NCBI RefSeq assembly: GCF_016545825.1
Contig: NC_052619.1
Location: 33,395,803-33,459,802, forward strand
Reading direction: 5' to 3'
Source: Eucalyptus grandis
Taxonomy: Eukaryota > Streptophyta > Magnoliopsida > Myrtales > Myrtaceae
Length of the DNA: 64,000 nt
The notes under the pieces are model-generated. The model searched no databases. It was not told the origin of the DNA and saw only the letters and a list, made by a program, of their open reading frames with translations. Below are positions 22,850-35,455 of this stretch, piece after piece (the stretch's first letter is position 1; each line of letters opens with the position of its first letter). Made by a program: the position numbers and the translations under genes.

Positions 22850-25700
22850 TTTATACAGTACCTTGAGGCTTTTATTAATATGTATTCAATATAATAATAA
22901 TACATTTAAAAATATTTTATTGAATGTAAAAGTTGATACATATCAAACCGTTACTAAGTGTAACAAACGCAAATGTAAACTTTATTACAGTAAAATCGAA
23001 ATAACTCCCACTAAACAACAGCATCTCATGATGCTCTTAAGCTCATATTAATGACATGTCATTCATGAACAAAAGAGCAAAGTCATTTAGTTAGTGGATC
23101 TACAATCATATCATTTATGGAAATATGTTATATTAAAACGTTACATTTCTGTATCATTTCTTTATGGTAAAAAATTTAATTGCCAAATATTTAGATCCCT
23201 TGAGACCTCTGTTGTTAATAAATAATACTATAATTTATTATCTTAATACAACTGTATGGGTCAATCCATAAAATTAAAAACGATTAACTCTTTCATGAGG
23301 TTCTAGAGCCTAGAAGAATGTTACTAATGTTGCTTACATAGTAGAAGATGTCATAGAATTTTATTTACTACACTTCCTTGCTAACATAAATATACATTAT
23401 GTTATTGATCTTATGTCATCTTAATAGTCAGCAAAATTTACATCTAAACACCCTATTAACTACAAGAACTAAACATATTTGTAAATCAGCATACAATTTC
23501 TTGCCCTATTTAAGTACCTTAAAACCTTCTTGGCAATAACCCAATGATCGCATCTTGAATTTGACTGATGTCTGCCTAGAAGTCTCGTTGCATAGACGAT
23601 ACTTAGTCTAGTGCAAATTCAAGCATACATTATACTTTTAAGTGCACTGACACATGGTACACCATTTAACTAGATTTTCTCAATATCTAAATAAGGATAA
23701 TGTAATGGATTCGGTCTATCACATTTAATGACATGAGCAATTCCTGGCTTGCAATGATGTATATTAAAAATTTCCAGCAAATGTCCTCTGAGATAAATCC
23801 TATATATATGGAGAGAGCAATCCATATGGACCTTAGTGTAAAGGACAAAAGATGCCTCAAGGTCACTACTTGTAAGCAAAATATCACGTACATAGAGTAT
23901 GAGAAAAATAAATTTCCTCCCATTGACCTTGTATATATAAAATAAATTTCCTCCCATTGATCTTGTAGTATATATATATATTGAATTACTTTGTTCCAAA
24001 CTAAATGAAATGACAACACTATGAAACTTTGATAATATTGTCTGAAAATTTGCTTAAGACCATAAATAAGACTTTTCAGTTTACACACAAGTTTACTTGA
24101 ATTATCTCCTGCAAAATTCTCCGGTTGCACCATATAAATTTTGTTATCAATGTGTCCATTTGAAAATATAATATCTTTTTGGCGTAACTCTGTATAAAAA
24201 ATGAACTGTTAATGTCACGTTCACTTTGAAAGAATCTTTAAAAAATACTAGAAAGAAATATTTATTTCTTCATTATTAATTGTCCACCCCTTTTTCGAGT
24301 GAAAACTTTGTCTACCAATTTAGCTTTAAACTGCACAGTCTTTCTTTGAAATTCTTTAAGCTTTTTGTACACCCATTTGTTACTAATGAGCTTGTGATTT
24401 TTAGGCAAATCAATAAATTTCTAAACACTATAATATTTCATAGATTGCATATTGTCTTTTATGACATCTAATCACATACTTGATTGAGGACAAGAAACAA
24501 TATTTATATATAAGTGGCTAAATCAACCGTGCAATAGATATTGCAGTCATGCTATCATAGATAGACTATATAGTTTGATGATACAGCTGATCGTCTTTCC
24601 CTAACAAATCTCCCGATACAACCACTTCATTTTGCACTTGAGAGGTTTGAGAAATTTCATCATAAACAATATCAAGAATAATACCTTGAATTTCAATAAG
24701 TTTAGTTTATGGTATAGGAGATTTCACAATTGTCTGTATAGGCAAAGACAAAGACACAATGATTTCCTTTGTATTATTATCTATAATAGTTTAAAAGCAG
24801 CTATCCTCTACAACTACGTCGAACTCTAGAGACTTTATTATCTATGATTCCATAATACTTGTACCTTCATTAGGGCCATCAAATCGATACCTTTTAAACA
24901 ATTTGGGTAAGATACAAAATAATTTTAAGTGAATCTGAATTCCAACGCACTTGATATTGGATTATATGACCTCACTTTTGTATAACACATTTAAATTTTA
25001 ATATGATTCAAGTTAAAATTTACGTTTAGTCTATAACTCAAAAGAAGTTTAGGGAACAAATTTGGTAAGAAACATGTTTTTGTATGTGAAAAGAGTTGCT
25101 TTCAAAATATCAACCCACAAAAGATAAGATAAATTAGTCTTACTCATCATGCTCATCACTATGTTGATTATAGTGCAATTATGCCTTTAAGCCAAATCAT
25201 TTTGTTAGGATTTTCAAGCATAGTAAATTATGTTACCACCCCATAATTTACCTAGTATTTGACAAATGACATTTTAAGCTATTTAGCATTGCCATACTTG
25301 CCAAAATACTCACCGCTACTGTTAGGCCTGACAACCTTTAAGACTAATTCTAACTGTTTTATTCTTTACCTCGGTCATTTTACTTCCACAATAATCTATA
25401 GAAATCTTTAAATAACCGTTAAGAGTAGACATAATATATCATATTCTACTCTTTCTTTAAACACGTGTGAGATTATTTCTTAAATAGAAAACTTTTGGAA
25501 ACAACATTTTCAACCGTATACGAGACATATATATCATTATATTAAAAAAGTCCATGCAAATGTATCTTAATTTCGATATTAGACAAGACATAATTTTAAG
25601 CTACTAAGGCTTCCATAATCTTTTAGCAGTGCAATCAGTTAGTAAACCACTTTTCAAGTGTTCATGAATGGAACGCTTCATGGACAGTAAGCAAATTCTA
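22850..25700 (-). mobile_element. Decayed Ty1-copia retrotransposon (pol remnants)
   Basis: On the minus strand, broken frames carry copia polymerase signatures in the correct order. Near 25330-24870 there is an integrase-end segment with FELWTKRK. Near 24130-23680 there is reverse transcriptase with MVQPENF, SLIYGLKQ and LYVRDILL. Near 23650-23480 there is an RNase H-side segment with a degraded LRYLNRARN. Many stops and frameshifts interrupt it, and the YVDD motif reads YVRD, so it is inactive. The LTRs were not identified. The whole 22460-26450 interval is AT-rich and probably belongs to this element. Confidence 0.75.
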
Positions 25701-26020
25701 TTGTTCGTTTCCTAAGCAGCAAATCATATGTCCATTATTTAAAATTTGAAACAGTAAAAACCTCAATAATAGTAGAGTTATTAATTACAGAAAATATGAC
25801 TGAAAAACAAGTAATGTATATAATTAGCATCATGTGAGCATTGTGTAACTTAACGTACAAATACACATCTAGAGAGTTATATGCAAAATCATATAATCAC
25901 ATTTGGGCAGAAAAAATGACATGCAATTGTACACTCTCCACATGATAACAGTTATGAAAATATATTCTAATATTTGTGAATTCATCACATTTGGGCATAT
26001 AAACAACTAGGATTAGTAAC

Positions 26021-26212
26021 CACCACCTGCAGTGGCCCAGTTGGATAAGGCTCCCATGATCCTTTGCGAGGAGGAGAGGAGTTCGAATCCCGCTGGCCGC
26101 ACGGGATCTTAAGTGCGACGTCGGGGTAGTGGGTCCTCCGCTAGCGTCGCCCCAGGGTTTGTCCGCCGGCTATCGGCTTATGGGGTTCCCTGGGTCATCA
26201 AAAAAAAAAAAA
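26021..26212 (+). mobile_element. tRNA-derived SINE
   Basis: About 190 bp with a pol III A-box-like TGGCCCAGTTGG at 26033-26044, a B-box GTTCGAATCCC at 26081-26091, and a 3' poly-A tract at about 26200-26212. It is flanked by a 16-base target duplication (26005-26020 and 26213-26228, 14 of 16 matching, beginning AACTAGGAT). It lies in the flank of the decayed copia element. Elevated GC content against an AT-rich background also marks it as inserted. Confidence 0.85.
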
Positions 26213-26229
26213 AACTAGGATCAGTCACT

Positions 26230-27205
26230 CCTTCACCACACCATTATGTATCCCTCTATGAACTAATACACAATCATCTCCTTTGAGAATATGACCATGT
26301 ATTAGACTAGGAGACATCCTAATCATTATACGAGATTAATATTTCTCAAACCCAATTAAGTGCACTATTTTAGCAATCATTACTCAATTGAATCCTTGAA
26401 ACTCTCTCATATCAGGAATATAAACTTTACTTCTTACATATACCATATACTATGGGTGTGCAAAAAAAAATCGAGACTCACTTGAACCGCCCGGAACCGG
26501 TGGTTCTTGAGAGAACCGGTCTAGTTCCCGGTTCCATGGGCAGATTCGTCCACCCGCCCACTCGGATTGGACCGATTATATTATAATAATATATTAATTT
26601 TTAATATTAAAAATTGAAATTATTAATTAACAAACCCAAATTAAATAATTAACTCAAATTAAATAATTAAAAAAATTAGTTTAAATGGGTAATCTAATAT
26701 CATGCCAGTCAAACCAAATGGAGAGGTCCTGATCCTAAAGCTGAAAAGTCCAAAGCGCACACCTTGACAAAATGTTGAGCAGTTAGTGAGCAAAAAGTAA
26801 GCACGCAAAGAAGCAAGGAGGAGGAGACAAAGAATAGGTCAAGCGAAGAACTAGCAATTTTGATTGAAAACCAAAGTTGTTTCACATCAAGCTCGGAGCT
26901 TTCGAGAAACCTAGGAACCCCCTTGGGCTAGGGTTCACGGGAAACCCTCAACAGTAGTAGGTCCGTTTGTCCATCCGTCCCTTTCTCTATTCAGCCCTTT
27001 GGAAAATCGCCGTCGCCCTCAACATCAGCAACTTGTGGCTTTTGACTTATAATTAGTTTAACCTTCTTTCACTTTCAACATTATTTTTTGATTTCTGGTT
27101 GTTATAGTTTTTGGTTTTTAGTATATTACTTGAGATGAAGAGTACTTACGACCGAATTTAGAAAATGAGATTATTATTGGGAGAAGTACACTATCAGTGC
27201 CATAA
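26230..27205. other. Intergenic sequence between SINE and orphan upstream copy
   Basis: No gene recognised. A dispersed-repeat-like stretch at about 26455-26580 has 'ggtgtgcaaaaa' and then GGAACCGG-type words. The stretch 26700-27050 has mixed composition. At about 27180-27210 a segment reading 'gaagtacactatcagtgcc' resembles 48450-48475 and marks the edge of the orphan copy that follows. Confidence 0.4.
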
Positions 27206-27206
27206 G

Positions 27207-29520
27207 TTGTATACGTGGATATATGTATGTACCTGGGTTGATATGAACATAGAATATAGACTTTCTAATTAAGAAGAAAATCCTCCAATTTTAGTAGCTA
27301 ATTTGAGATAGACATATACATGGAAACTCAAATGTGATTTTGCTTATGAGATTCATAATTTGTTGATCTAGCATATGGAAGTTTTCTTATTTTGATGTAT
27401 TACCTACCTATTTTGTCCTCTACGTAATTACAATTTCTTAATTCTGTGAGTGTTCACTTCTTTTGTTAAAAATTAAATGGCAAACTAAATCGTGTACCTG
27501 CTGAATGATGAAGATGGCCAAGAAAAGTTAGTAAATGCCTGCGGAGAAATATTGACTTTCTAATGAAGAAAAAAAATCCTCCAATTATGGTAGGCTAATT
27601 TGAGATTGACATATACGTGGAGGAAACTCGAATGTGATTTTGCTCTTGAAATTTATAATTCGTTGATCTAGCACATGGAAGTTCTCTTATCCAAATTTTA
27701 GCATATTACCTGTTTTGTTCTCTACGTAATTAGAATTTCTTAATTCTGTGAGTTTTTACTTCTTTTATTGACAATAAAATGGTAAACTAAATCATGTACC
27801 TACTCAATAATGAAGATGGCCTAGAAAAGTTACTAAATGCCTACTGAGGTTTTCTTTTCCTCATGAAATATGAAAATCCTTGGTCTCGAAAAGAGAGAGA
27901 GCATATTTTTAAGAAGGAAAAAAGTCACAAAAAACCCCAAACTATGCCCACTTTTTTATAATAATTTTAACTTGAATTTTTTCTTTTGTGTGGATCAAAA
28001 CCCCAAACTATATCCATTGTGATACATTTACTATAATTTTTTTGCAACATAAAAATCCAAAACTTATACATATATGACGCGTTTAACCTCCATTAAGGTT
28101 TCGTTAGATGATTTCTCAGCCAAAATAATGTTACTTTTATTTTATTCAGCCACATGGGCGATATGTTCACACCATTTTCTTTTTGGTGCTCATTTATATA
28201 GAATGGTTCTATTTACAGAACTTTGACGGAAAAAAATTAGGATAAATATATCACAATTGGCACAATTTAGAGTTTTTTTTTTTATGCAGTTTTACCCTTT
28301 TAAGAATAGGTGTGTATTATAGTTAACAGTTAAAGATAATACATTCACAATTATCTGTTGTTTCATTTTCATTAGATCAATGAAATTTTAGTTTCAATAG
28401 TTACAATCTTATCAATTAAAGATAAAGTCAAGTTTACATTATGTAAATTGAGGGGCCAATACTGTATTGAAACATTATTCAATTATATCGAAACATATTT
28501 TGTAACAACACAAAAGGATATGAATAGCTAACACGATCATGACATGCAAACATGAATTATGAGTTCTAATAGAGGGTGAAGCCTTTCTGGGGAACTATTG
28601 AATTTCTTTTTGACCCTCACCCTTTAAATCTTCACCTATCTTTTCTATAGCCCTTCCAAACTTTGGTATTTGCACTTTTCCCAGAATTTTCTCTCAAAGT
28701 TACCATAAACTTGATAAATTTATTATATAAATGTTAGTACAATTTCACACTTTTCAATTTAACCAATTTAGTCTTAAATCTTTTAGTAATTTACAAATAT
28801 AAAAGCCAAATTTGGCTATAAATTATTAATGATGAGATGATCAGTATTGACATGGACAATTTTTACAACTTTATAATTTCTTTAAATTTTTATTCTTTTT
28901 TTTGTTTTTGGCCGATGAGGGCCTTGCTAGTGGCCTCGCTAGTGGCCTGCGAGGCCGCGATAGCCTTGCCCAAGGCCTTCGCAGCCTTGTCGGCCATGGG
29001 TAAGGGTTGACCGGGGTTATTGGAGTCAGTGAAGGTTCATTACTCAAATGGAAAAAATAACAGAAATAAAAAATAAAAAATAAACAATTCAAAAAATCGA
29101 AAATTTCTACAAAAATTGTAAGAATTGTTCATGTCATTGCGATTGTGCCATATAGGATGATTAATTTTCCCATATTCTTTCACTTCCCATTCTTTACTCA
29201 ACTCACTCGCCTTCATAGGCAATGGCCTAATTTTCTTTAATTATACTTGTAGTAAAAGGAAAGAAGACCAGACATTTTTTTCCTCATTAACTGTCATTTC
29301 TTACTTTAATCAATTACACTTTTTCCTATTCTTTTTGGGAGTATCCCTTTCTCTATTGGGTGTACTTTTATCCTGCGTTTTGTAGACTTTTTAGTGCCTA
29401 ATATCAGTATAACTAATCATTTTAAATATCAGTATAACTAATCATTTAAATCATACTGAATTTGTAGACTTTTTAGTGCCTAATATCAATATAACTAATC
29501 TTTTTAATCATACGGAAGTT
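27207..29520 (-). repeat. Orphan copy of the gene 2/gene 3 upstream region, no gene attached
   Basis: From about 27207 (TACGTGGATATATGTATGTACC, corresponding to 44098-44124 upstream of gene 3) to about 29520 the sequence follows the gene 2 and gene 3 5' flanks in order: the promoter-proximal edge, two ~290-bp modules (27257-27551 and 27552-27848), the mid-flank, and the foldback insertion (about 28700-29170). A search of 26200-27210 by eye finds no exon 1 or any other GH27 exon next to it. It is the remnant of a lost or displaced array unit. Confidence 0.7.
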
Positions 29521-29649
29521 GAAAGTTTTTCTTTCTTCCAACTTGTTTGAAACCAGTTTAACTATGCCGGGCACCTCAAATTTCATGCTTCTTCTTGTCT
29601 CGAGGCACAGATCAAATACAAAGCCTAAAGTTTCTATCCAAACATGAAA

Positions 29650-30256
29650 TGCCAAGCAATAATAGTCCGTTTATTTTTTGGAAAATTTTAAAAAATATTT
29701 TCTAATAAGTCATTTTCCCAAATAATAGAAATATTCTCTATTAGTTGGTTGAAATTTGAAAATGAATAAGATATTTGTTTTTTTTTTTTTTTTTTGTCAT
29801 TTGGAAAGGAAGACTTGTTTATATTTTCTATGATACACAGGCCAGACGTGATATATTATCAATTTTTTAAAATTTTTATTAAAATAAATTTTCATAACAT
29901 AAAAACTTATATAGATTCTCATTTTGTGCTTTTTATTTTTTCTCGTGGAACCTGACCTTGGGAGCTAAGGTCACAAGCTTGGCCTTAAGTGCTTAGCTCT
30001 TAGGCGTAGCCTTGGCGTACTTTGATTTGGGCTTTGAGGTCATGGACCCAGCCATGGGGAACTTGAGCTCAGCAATTGAGACCTCGATACTTGGGCATGA
30101 CCAATGATGACCCAAGCACGTGCACTTACATCTGAGATCTGCCCTTGAGTGACTTAGGCTCGGCCATTAGGTCTTGAACCTAAGTGTCGAGGACCTAGGC
30201 TTGAGTGTCAAGGTGTAGGCCTTGGCGTTGAGGCCTCGATAGACTTGGGCGAGGCT
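29650..30256. repeat. Left part of a degenerate short-period repeat
   Basis: From about 29940 the sequence is made of loosely repeated 20-27-base units built on GACTTGGGC, GGCATTGAGG and TTGGGCATG words. It matches 46590-46890. It is interrupted at 30257 by the LTR element and resumes at 33901. The part before 29940 is AT-rich and also has a counterpart at 46320-46590. No protein is implied: open frames in the repeat occur in several frames. Confidence 0.65.
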
Positions 30257-30261
30257 AGTAC

Positions 30262-33200
30262 CTGACATCCCAAATTTTCAACCCCGTCTTCTCTTTGAAT
30301 AAATTGGGCATTTCATTGACGCGTCTATAGGGTTATTCTCGGAGCCGATCACTCTCAAGAGATAACTAGACTAGTGGGAAATTATTAAGGAATTTTAAGG
30401 CAATAGACTTGAGAACTTGATCGAATCGGCTTCTTGACCGTGTCCATCTTTAGAGGTTAATACGGCACATTAAAAATCGATTTAAATCGAGATAGACTGG
30501 ATCGATAGAGATATGTGACTAATCGTGGGTGACACCACCGAATTAGAAAATTCTCATCGGCCAACACTAGACCCGATTTTCTTATTGTTTTGGTACTGTG
30601 TCCTATTTGAATCTCCCGAGATTTTCACGACAATCAAGAGTCGCCATTAAGTCGAGTGGGTTCATAGTGGCTCGAAGAAAATCGACCACGGGTCATTTGC
30701 CTTAAAAGTTACGAAAACTACCCGATAGTTTAGGTCACGTAAAACGCGCCGAATGAAAATTAACCGCCAATTCGAGTCCGATTTTCGAAATTGAAGTTTT
30801 GGCCATGTCACAATAAATTTTAGGAATCATCGGTCTCGGGAGAAGATTTTTGAGATTGGGAAATTTTACGGAATTGGGTTCGGATGTCGCGGAAATTTGG
30901 CGGAAGTTGATTGGCTAAACTAATGGGAAATTGGACTTTCGGGCGAACGGTTGTGTGTCGGGATTTATAGAAAATCATTTGGGATTTTTTCTACGTCGAA
31001 ATTAGGCCTTGATTTGGGAATTTATTGGAGAAATTGAATTTCAAATGGTGAAATTCGTATGATTGGATGAGGCAGCAATTTTGGACTTTAAAATTGCTTA
31101 TTTGTGAGTTGATAAGCTTGAAATTGATTGGGGGACAAAAGAGGAGTCTATGGTGGACTTGTGGGGCCAAAACATTAAATGTATTGGCTAAGATTTCTGA
31201 TTTTTCTTGTCTCCTCTTAGCTGGCTTCTCACGCTCGGCAACCCTCCCATCCGCTCATTATTCCTGCTGTTGTTTTAATCTCTCTACGGTGCGAAGCAAT
31301 CCCCATCCAATCTCTCTCCATCTCCGTTACTTCTCTTCCTCAACCGAAGCCCACACACTCCACTCACGCCAGCCACGAGATCTTCAATTTAAGCTGCTCC
31401 TCGCCACTTGCCCATCAACCAGCATCTCTCGGTCAACACCTGCAAGAACGAAGCCGTTGGTTGACCGCTTGAAGCCCACGACTCCACCGAGTTCCTTCAC
31501 GTTGCCACCTGCCCGCTCCTCCTTCTGCTTCGGTCAACAAACGAAACCGCCGAAGCCCGAGTCCAACGTCTTCAGCCCGAGCATATCGTGGAGTCCACGA
31601 AGACAGCGTCCACGAGCAGCTCCCATCTTTAGTCTTCCCCCTGTGGCGTGCCCTCAGCTCCACGCCAGCACGCCAGTCAACTCCAACGCCCACGGAAGAC
31701 CACCGATTCAACCAAGTCTTCATCTGCGAAATCCTCCGAGCATCCTCACGCCGCCAGCAACATCCACCGAGCAACACCACCGAAGAGAAGCCGCACGTAT
31801 CCACCGAATTCTGCCGTTTGTCCGTGCTTCCCTCCACGCGTCCGAGCCCCAACTCATTCGGTCCATCATCTCGCCGTGAAACCTCGAGATCCACCGAGTT
31901 GCCAACCGTTGCCAGCGTCTTCGGTCTCCTCAGTCAGCGAATCCAGCTGCCTGAAGCCCAACAAATCCTGCAGTTTCAGTCTTCTTTTGTTCGTGGGCCA
32001 ACCACAGCGAGCCCATTCCATTTTTCAGTGGCCCAACCTCAGCTCTTTGGAAGCCTGTGATCAAGCAGCCCACAAGCCCAGTTCAGTTCAATGACAACCC
32101 AGACCAGCAAGTTTTAGTTTCAGCTTTGGGCCACAGTTCAAGCCCAATCAATTTCTCACCATCAGCAGCCCATCAGCAGAGTTTTGTGAGGCCCAATTCC
32201 AGCAGTAAAGCCCAGCCTTGCTGAAGTTTGTTGGGCCAAGCTTAAGGCCCGGTCCAAGCCCGCCGGTGTCGTCAAAAGTCCGATTTCGCCGCCGTCGCGT
32301 CGCGGATTGCGGTGATTCGATCCCCGCTTTTCAAGTGAGTTTACTTTACTAATGCTTTATTAGTTTGCTAATTATTCTTAGTGTCTGCTTAGATTTAATT
32401 AAGTGCGGTGGGTGGTTAGATTAGGTTAGAACAATTAATTTAGTGACTTAATGATGCACGTTAGGTGGCTAGACCTAGTTATTAGCAAGTAGAAAATGTT
32501 CGGTTATTTATTGAATGCATCTCGGGATTTTGACCTATTTCGGGCTCCAATTAGGCAAGACGGGCCTAAATTGGATTTTTAATATTTATTTATTTAATTT
32601 TCGAAATTTATTATTTAATTAATTATTTTTCCGGAAATTTAACCGGGATGGCCGGTGACCAGAATTTCGTGCTGATTGTCGTGGTGCAGACCGTTTATTT
32701 ATTTGAACTCTACGTTGTGTGGAATTGAATTAATTGTGAAATTTAAGAATTGTCCCAAATTGTTTGTTATTGAGTATTTGATTGGTAATGGCCGAGCATG
32801 GGTATATAGCACTAGTACGTTGATGGGCTATATAGTAGAGAGAACGGTGAGAGCTAACCGAGAATGTTATTACGAGACCAATCATGTACGATGTTATTGG
32901 ACATACATGGTTCGGTGATTGGAAGTATCGCCTGGCGAAACGGCGCCTTAAGAACGCACGTAAATGACTTATAGACAAACGTGGTTCGGTGATTATGGAA
33001 ATATCACTAGTGAAACGACGCCTTAAAGAACTCACGATGTTGTCTATAGCCGATGTCACCTTGGCGAAAACGGCGCCCCTAGAAAGGACACGTGGTTCGG
33101 TGATCGAGGATATCATTTGGTGAAAACGGCGCCTTAAAGAACGCACGATGTCGGTGATAGGTATGTCATTGGCGAAACGACACCCGAGAAACACATGTGA

Positions 33201-33895
33201 TTTGGTGAATGAGTACACCACTGGAAAGCGTGATATGAGTGGGAATGACCTAGAGAGGTCTAATTGGACATGTAATCGACTTTAGTCGATTGGCCAAAGT
33301 CTTTTGATCGGAATGTCGTGAATTGTTTGAATATCTCGTGTTTAACCTTGAATTGTAGGTTGAACCGAGGTTAAGGTAAGTCCTCGACTCATGTTGTGCT
33401 TAGGCAACCGTATGGCATATTAGTTTACTAATCGAGTCGTAGGGGTAGGACTCATTTGATTCGTGGTCTCATTGGTTATTGAATAACCATTTCGGGAACC
33501 CGAGGAGAAGCTAGGAAGAGGAACCTGAAGGGAGAAAGACTTTTGAAGAAGAAGACGATCCAGAGAGGGATCTTGATTACAACCAGGATGTGGACTCGAG
33601 ATCCCATCCCTTTTGTAAACCCCGTCTTTAGCATAGATAGGTGTGAGACAAGTATGTAGTGAATAGTATTGTAAATATATTATGAGTCGTGCTGTTAATG
33701 AAAGTGTGGTTATGAATTTCAATATGAAAAATATGCCATACTTTCTATCCCATTGTTTTATTTGTTCAGGGATTTATAATCGTCTTCATGTGCTTAATAA
33801 AAAGAAAGCGGTCGGCGATACATAGTCCGTGATATCGCATTCTAAAATCGATCAAGTAGAAGGATGTGCGCGCGTCCGAGGATCGGGGCGTGACA
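30262..33895 (+). mobile_element. LTR-only retroelement insertion, 3634 bp
   Basis: Starts CTGACATCCC (the sister copy starts TGTGACATCCC) and ends GGGGCGTGACA. The perfect 5-bp target duplication AGTAC lies at 30257-30261 and 33896-33900. The repeat it interrupts is continuous at 46880-46920, giving an empty-site comparison. No gag or pol domain was recognised, so it is most simply a large solo LTR. Internal features are a GC- and Pro/Ser-rich stretch at about 31230-32300, an 80-bp-period tandem repeat at about 32907-33230, and a purine-rich stretch near 33490-33610. The same family occurs at 59987-63217 and in fragments at 35456-38349. Confidence 0.78.
32907..33230 (+). repeat. Tandem repeat of about 75-80 bp inside the LTR
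   Basis: About four imperfect units, each with TGGTTCGGTGAT, a 'atatca(c/t)' step, GGTGAAAACGGCGCCTTA or a close variant, and AGAACGCACG. The same repeat is present in the sister LTR at about 62098-62385. Such repeats are common inside long plant LTRs. The units differ enough to suggest an old array. Confidence 0.8.
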
Positions 33896-33900
33896 AGTAC

Positions 33901-35060
33901 CAAAGCCTAGCTACTGGGGCCTAGTAGCAATAGTCAAGGTTTGTAAAGCCTAACCACTAGAAACCAAAGCACGGGCACTAGGACTCACGTATGAGCATTT
34001 TGATCTTGTGCTCTTGGGCTCAAGCTTGAGGGAATCAAGCTTGGTTGTTAGGGTCCTAATCTTGAGTGTTGAGGACTCCAGCTTTGGCATTAGAGACTAT
34101 GTCCTCAACCTTTAGGGAGTCAGGCTTGGCCGTTGGGGTTTCTTTGGCCCAACCACTAAGGACTCAACATGGGAGCTGGGACCAAGGCCTAAGGCCCAGG
34201 GGCTTGGGCACACAAAGAAGGTTGTTGAGGATCTAGGCATGACAATTGGGTCTCAACCTAGTTTCAATCTACCTAGGCTTGGGTGCTAGTGACTTTGGTA
34301 GAAGAACTGAGTACTAGGGGCAAGGCTATCAAGGACTTGAGCATGGGCATGAGAATCAAAGACTCAAGCATGGCCAAGTGAGAACTCTACTTTTGAGCAC
34401 TAGAGTTTGGGACCTAGTCTCTATGAATCCGGGGCCTAGGTGCTGATGACTAAGGCAATGAAGCAAAGCTCTTGAGCTCAGCCAATAGGGTTCTAATCAC
34501 AAGCATTGCTGTCTTGGGCCTAACCTTGAGGAACTTGGGCCCAATCATTGTGGACATGGGTTTGTCTATAGAGGAATAGAGCTTGATCTCAATAGACTTG
34601 GGTTTGGGCGCCAATGACTTGGATGGGGGAGGTGAGCACCCAGGCATGGTTGTTAGGGATTTGGGCATAGGTATTAGGGTCCAAGCATTATTGATTTGGG
34701 CATAGAAGTAGGGTACCCTGGTCATGGTCGCTAGGGACCTTGATATGATAATGGGGTCTTGGGCCAAGCCTTGAGGGACTTTTCTTTTTTCTTTTTTCTT
34801 TTGGTCGCAAGCCTTGAGGGACTTGAGCCTAGCATTTATAGACTCAGGCTTAGTTGTTGAGGAATTAAGCTCAATCTTGATAGACTCGAGTTGGGGCATT
34901 AGTGACATCGACGCAAGAGTTGGGTATTCGAGCATTTCCATTAAAGACCTAGGTATAAGCATCAATTTCTTAGGCTTTGTGGTTAAGGACCAGGTCACGG
35001 GAGTCGACATTCCTATGCCCAACGCCAAGGTATTTGGTGTAAATGTTGATATTTAGTCAT
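33901..35060. repeat. Right part of the degenerate short-period repeat
   Basis: Continuation of the repeat interrupted at 30257. Units of about 20-27 bases are based on GGGACTTGGGC, GGCATGGTTGTTAGG and similar words. The counterpart 46900-48040 upstream of gene 3 aligns along its length. Long open frames appear on both strands (for example minus 34450-35028) because stops are rare in the repeat word; I do not regard them as genes. Confidence 0.65.
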
Positions 35061-35455
35061 ATTCTGGAAAATAATCTCCAATTTTTAAAAGTAGAAATCC
35101 CTTTCCTGAATTTAAGAATACTTTGTTGTTACCCACTCAATAGGGGAAGACAGGTTTAAAGGTAATGTTAGAGTTGGACCAATAGTCCCCAATCGACACA
35201 AGTTTTGCCAAATTTTTATTCACATGATGTTGGGATTTTCATTTTTATTTAATTAATCATGTGAGAGATTTATGTGATAAAGAGTTTTCATTAGCCCATT
35301 GGGGTCAGCTAAGAGCCTATGCAACCAAATAACTAAGTATGAGTATGCGATTACTTTAGTTTGTTTGACTCAATGCCATTTTGGTATCCAACTTGATTGA
35401 CTTGTTTTCTAAGATACACAATCTTTTTATTTAATTATGAATCCTAAGTGATAAG
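35060..35455. other. Intergenic flank matching 48060-48450
   Basis: Non-coding sequence that continues to follow the gene 3 upstream region (48060-48450), for example 'ttgccaa(a/g)(t/c)t(t/c)ttgt' and 'cccaacttgattgacttgttttctaaga' segments. The match ends where the minus-strand LTR fragment begins at 35456. Nothing coding was seen. Confidence 0.55.

Noticed and set aside
23670..24133. Reverse-transcriptase-like frames as an active element
   Set aside because: The motif YVDD is changed to YVRD and the frame is broken repeatedly, so it is only a relic.
26033..26091. Possible tRNA gene from A- and B-box motifs
   Set aside because: It has no proper cloverleaf end and is followed by a long body, a poly-A tail and a target duplication, so it is a SINE.
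31067..31879. 270-codon plus-strand open frame, Ser/Pro-rich
   Set aside because: It is inside the LTR element, is mirrored by a 153-codon frame on the other strand, and is not preserved in the sister LTR at 60942-61403.
34450..35028. 192-codon minus-strand open frame
   Set aside because: It is produced by a degenerate short-period repeat with few stops; the paralogous repeat does not keep the frame.
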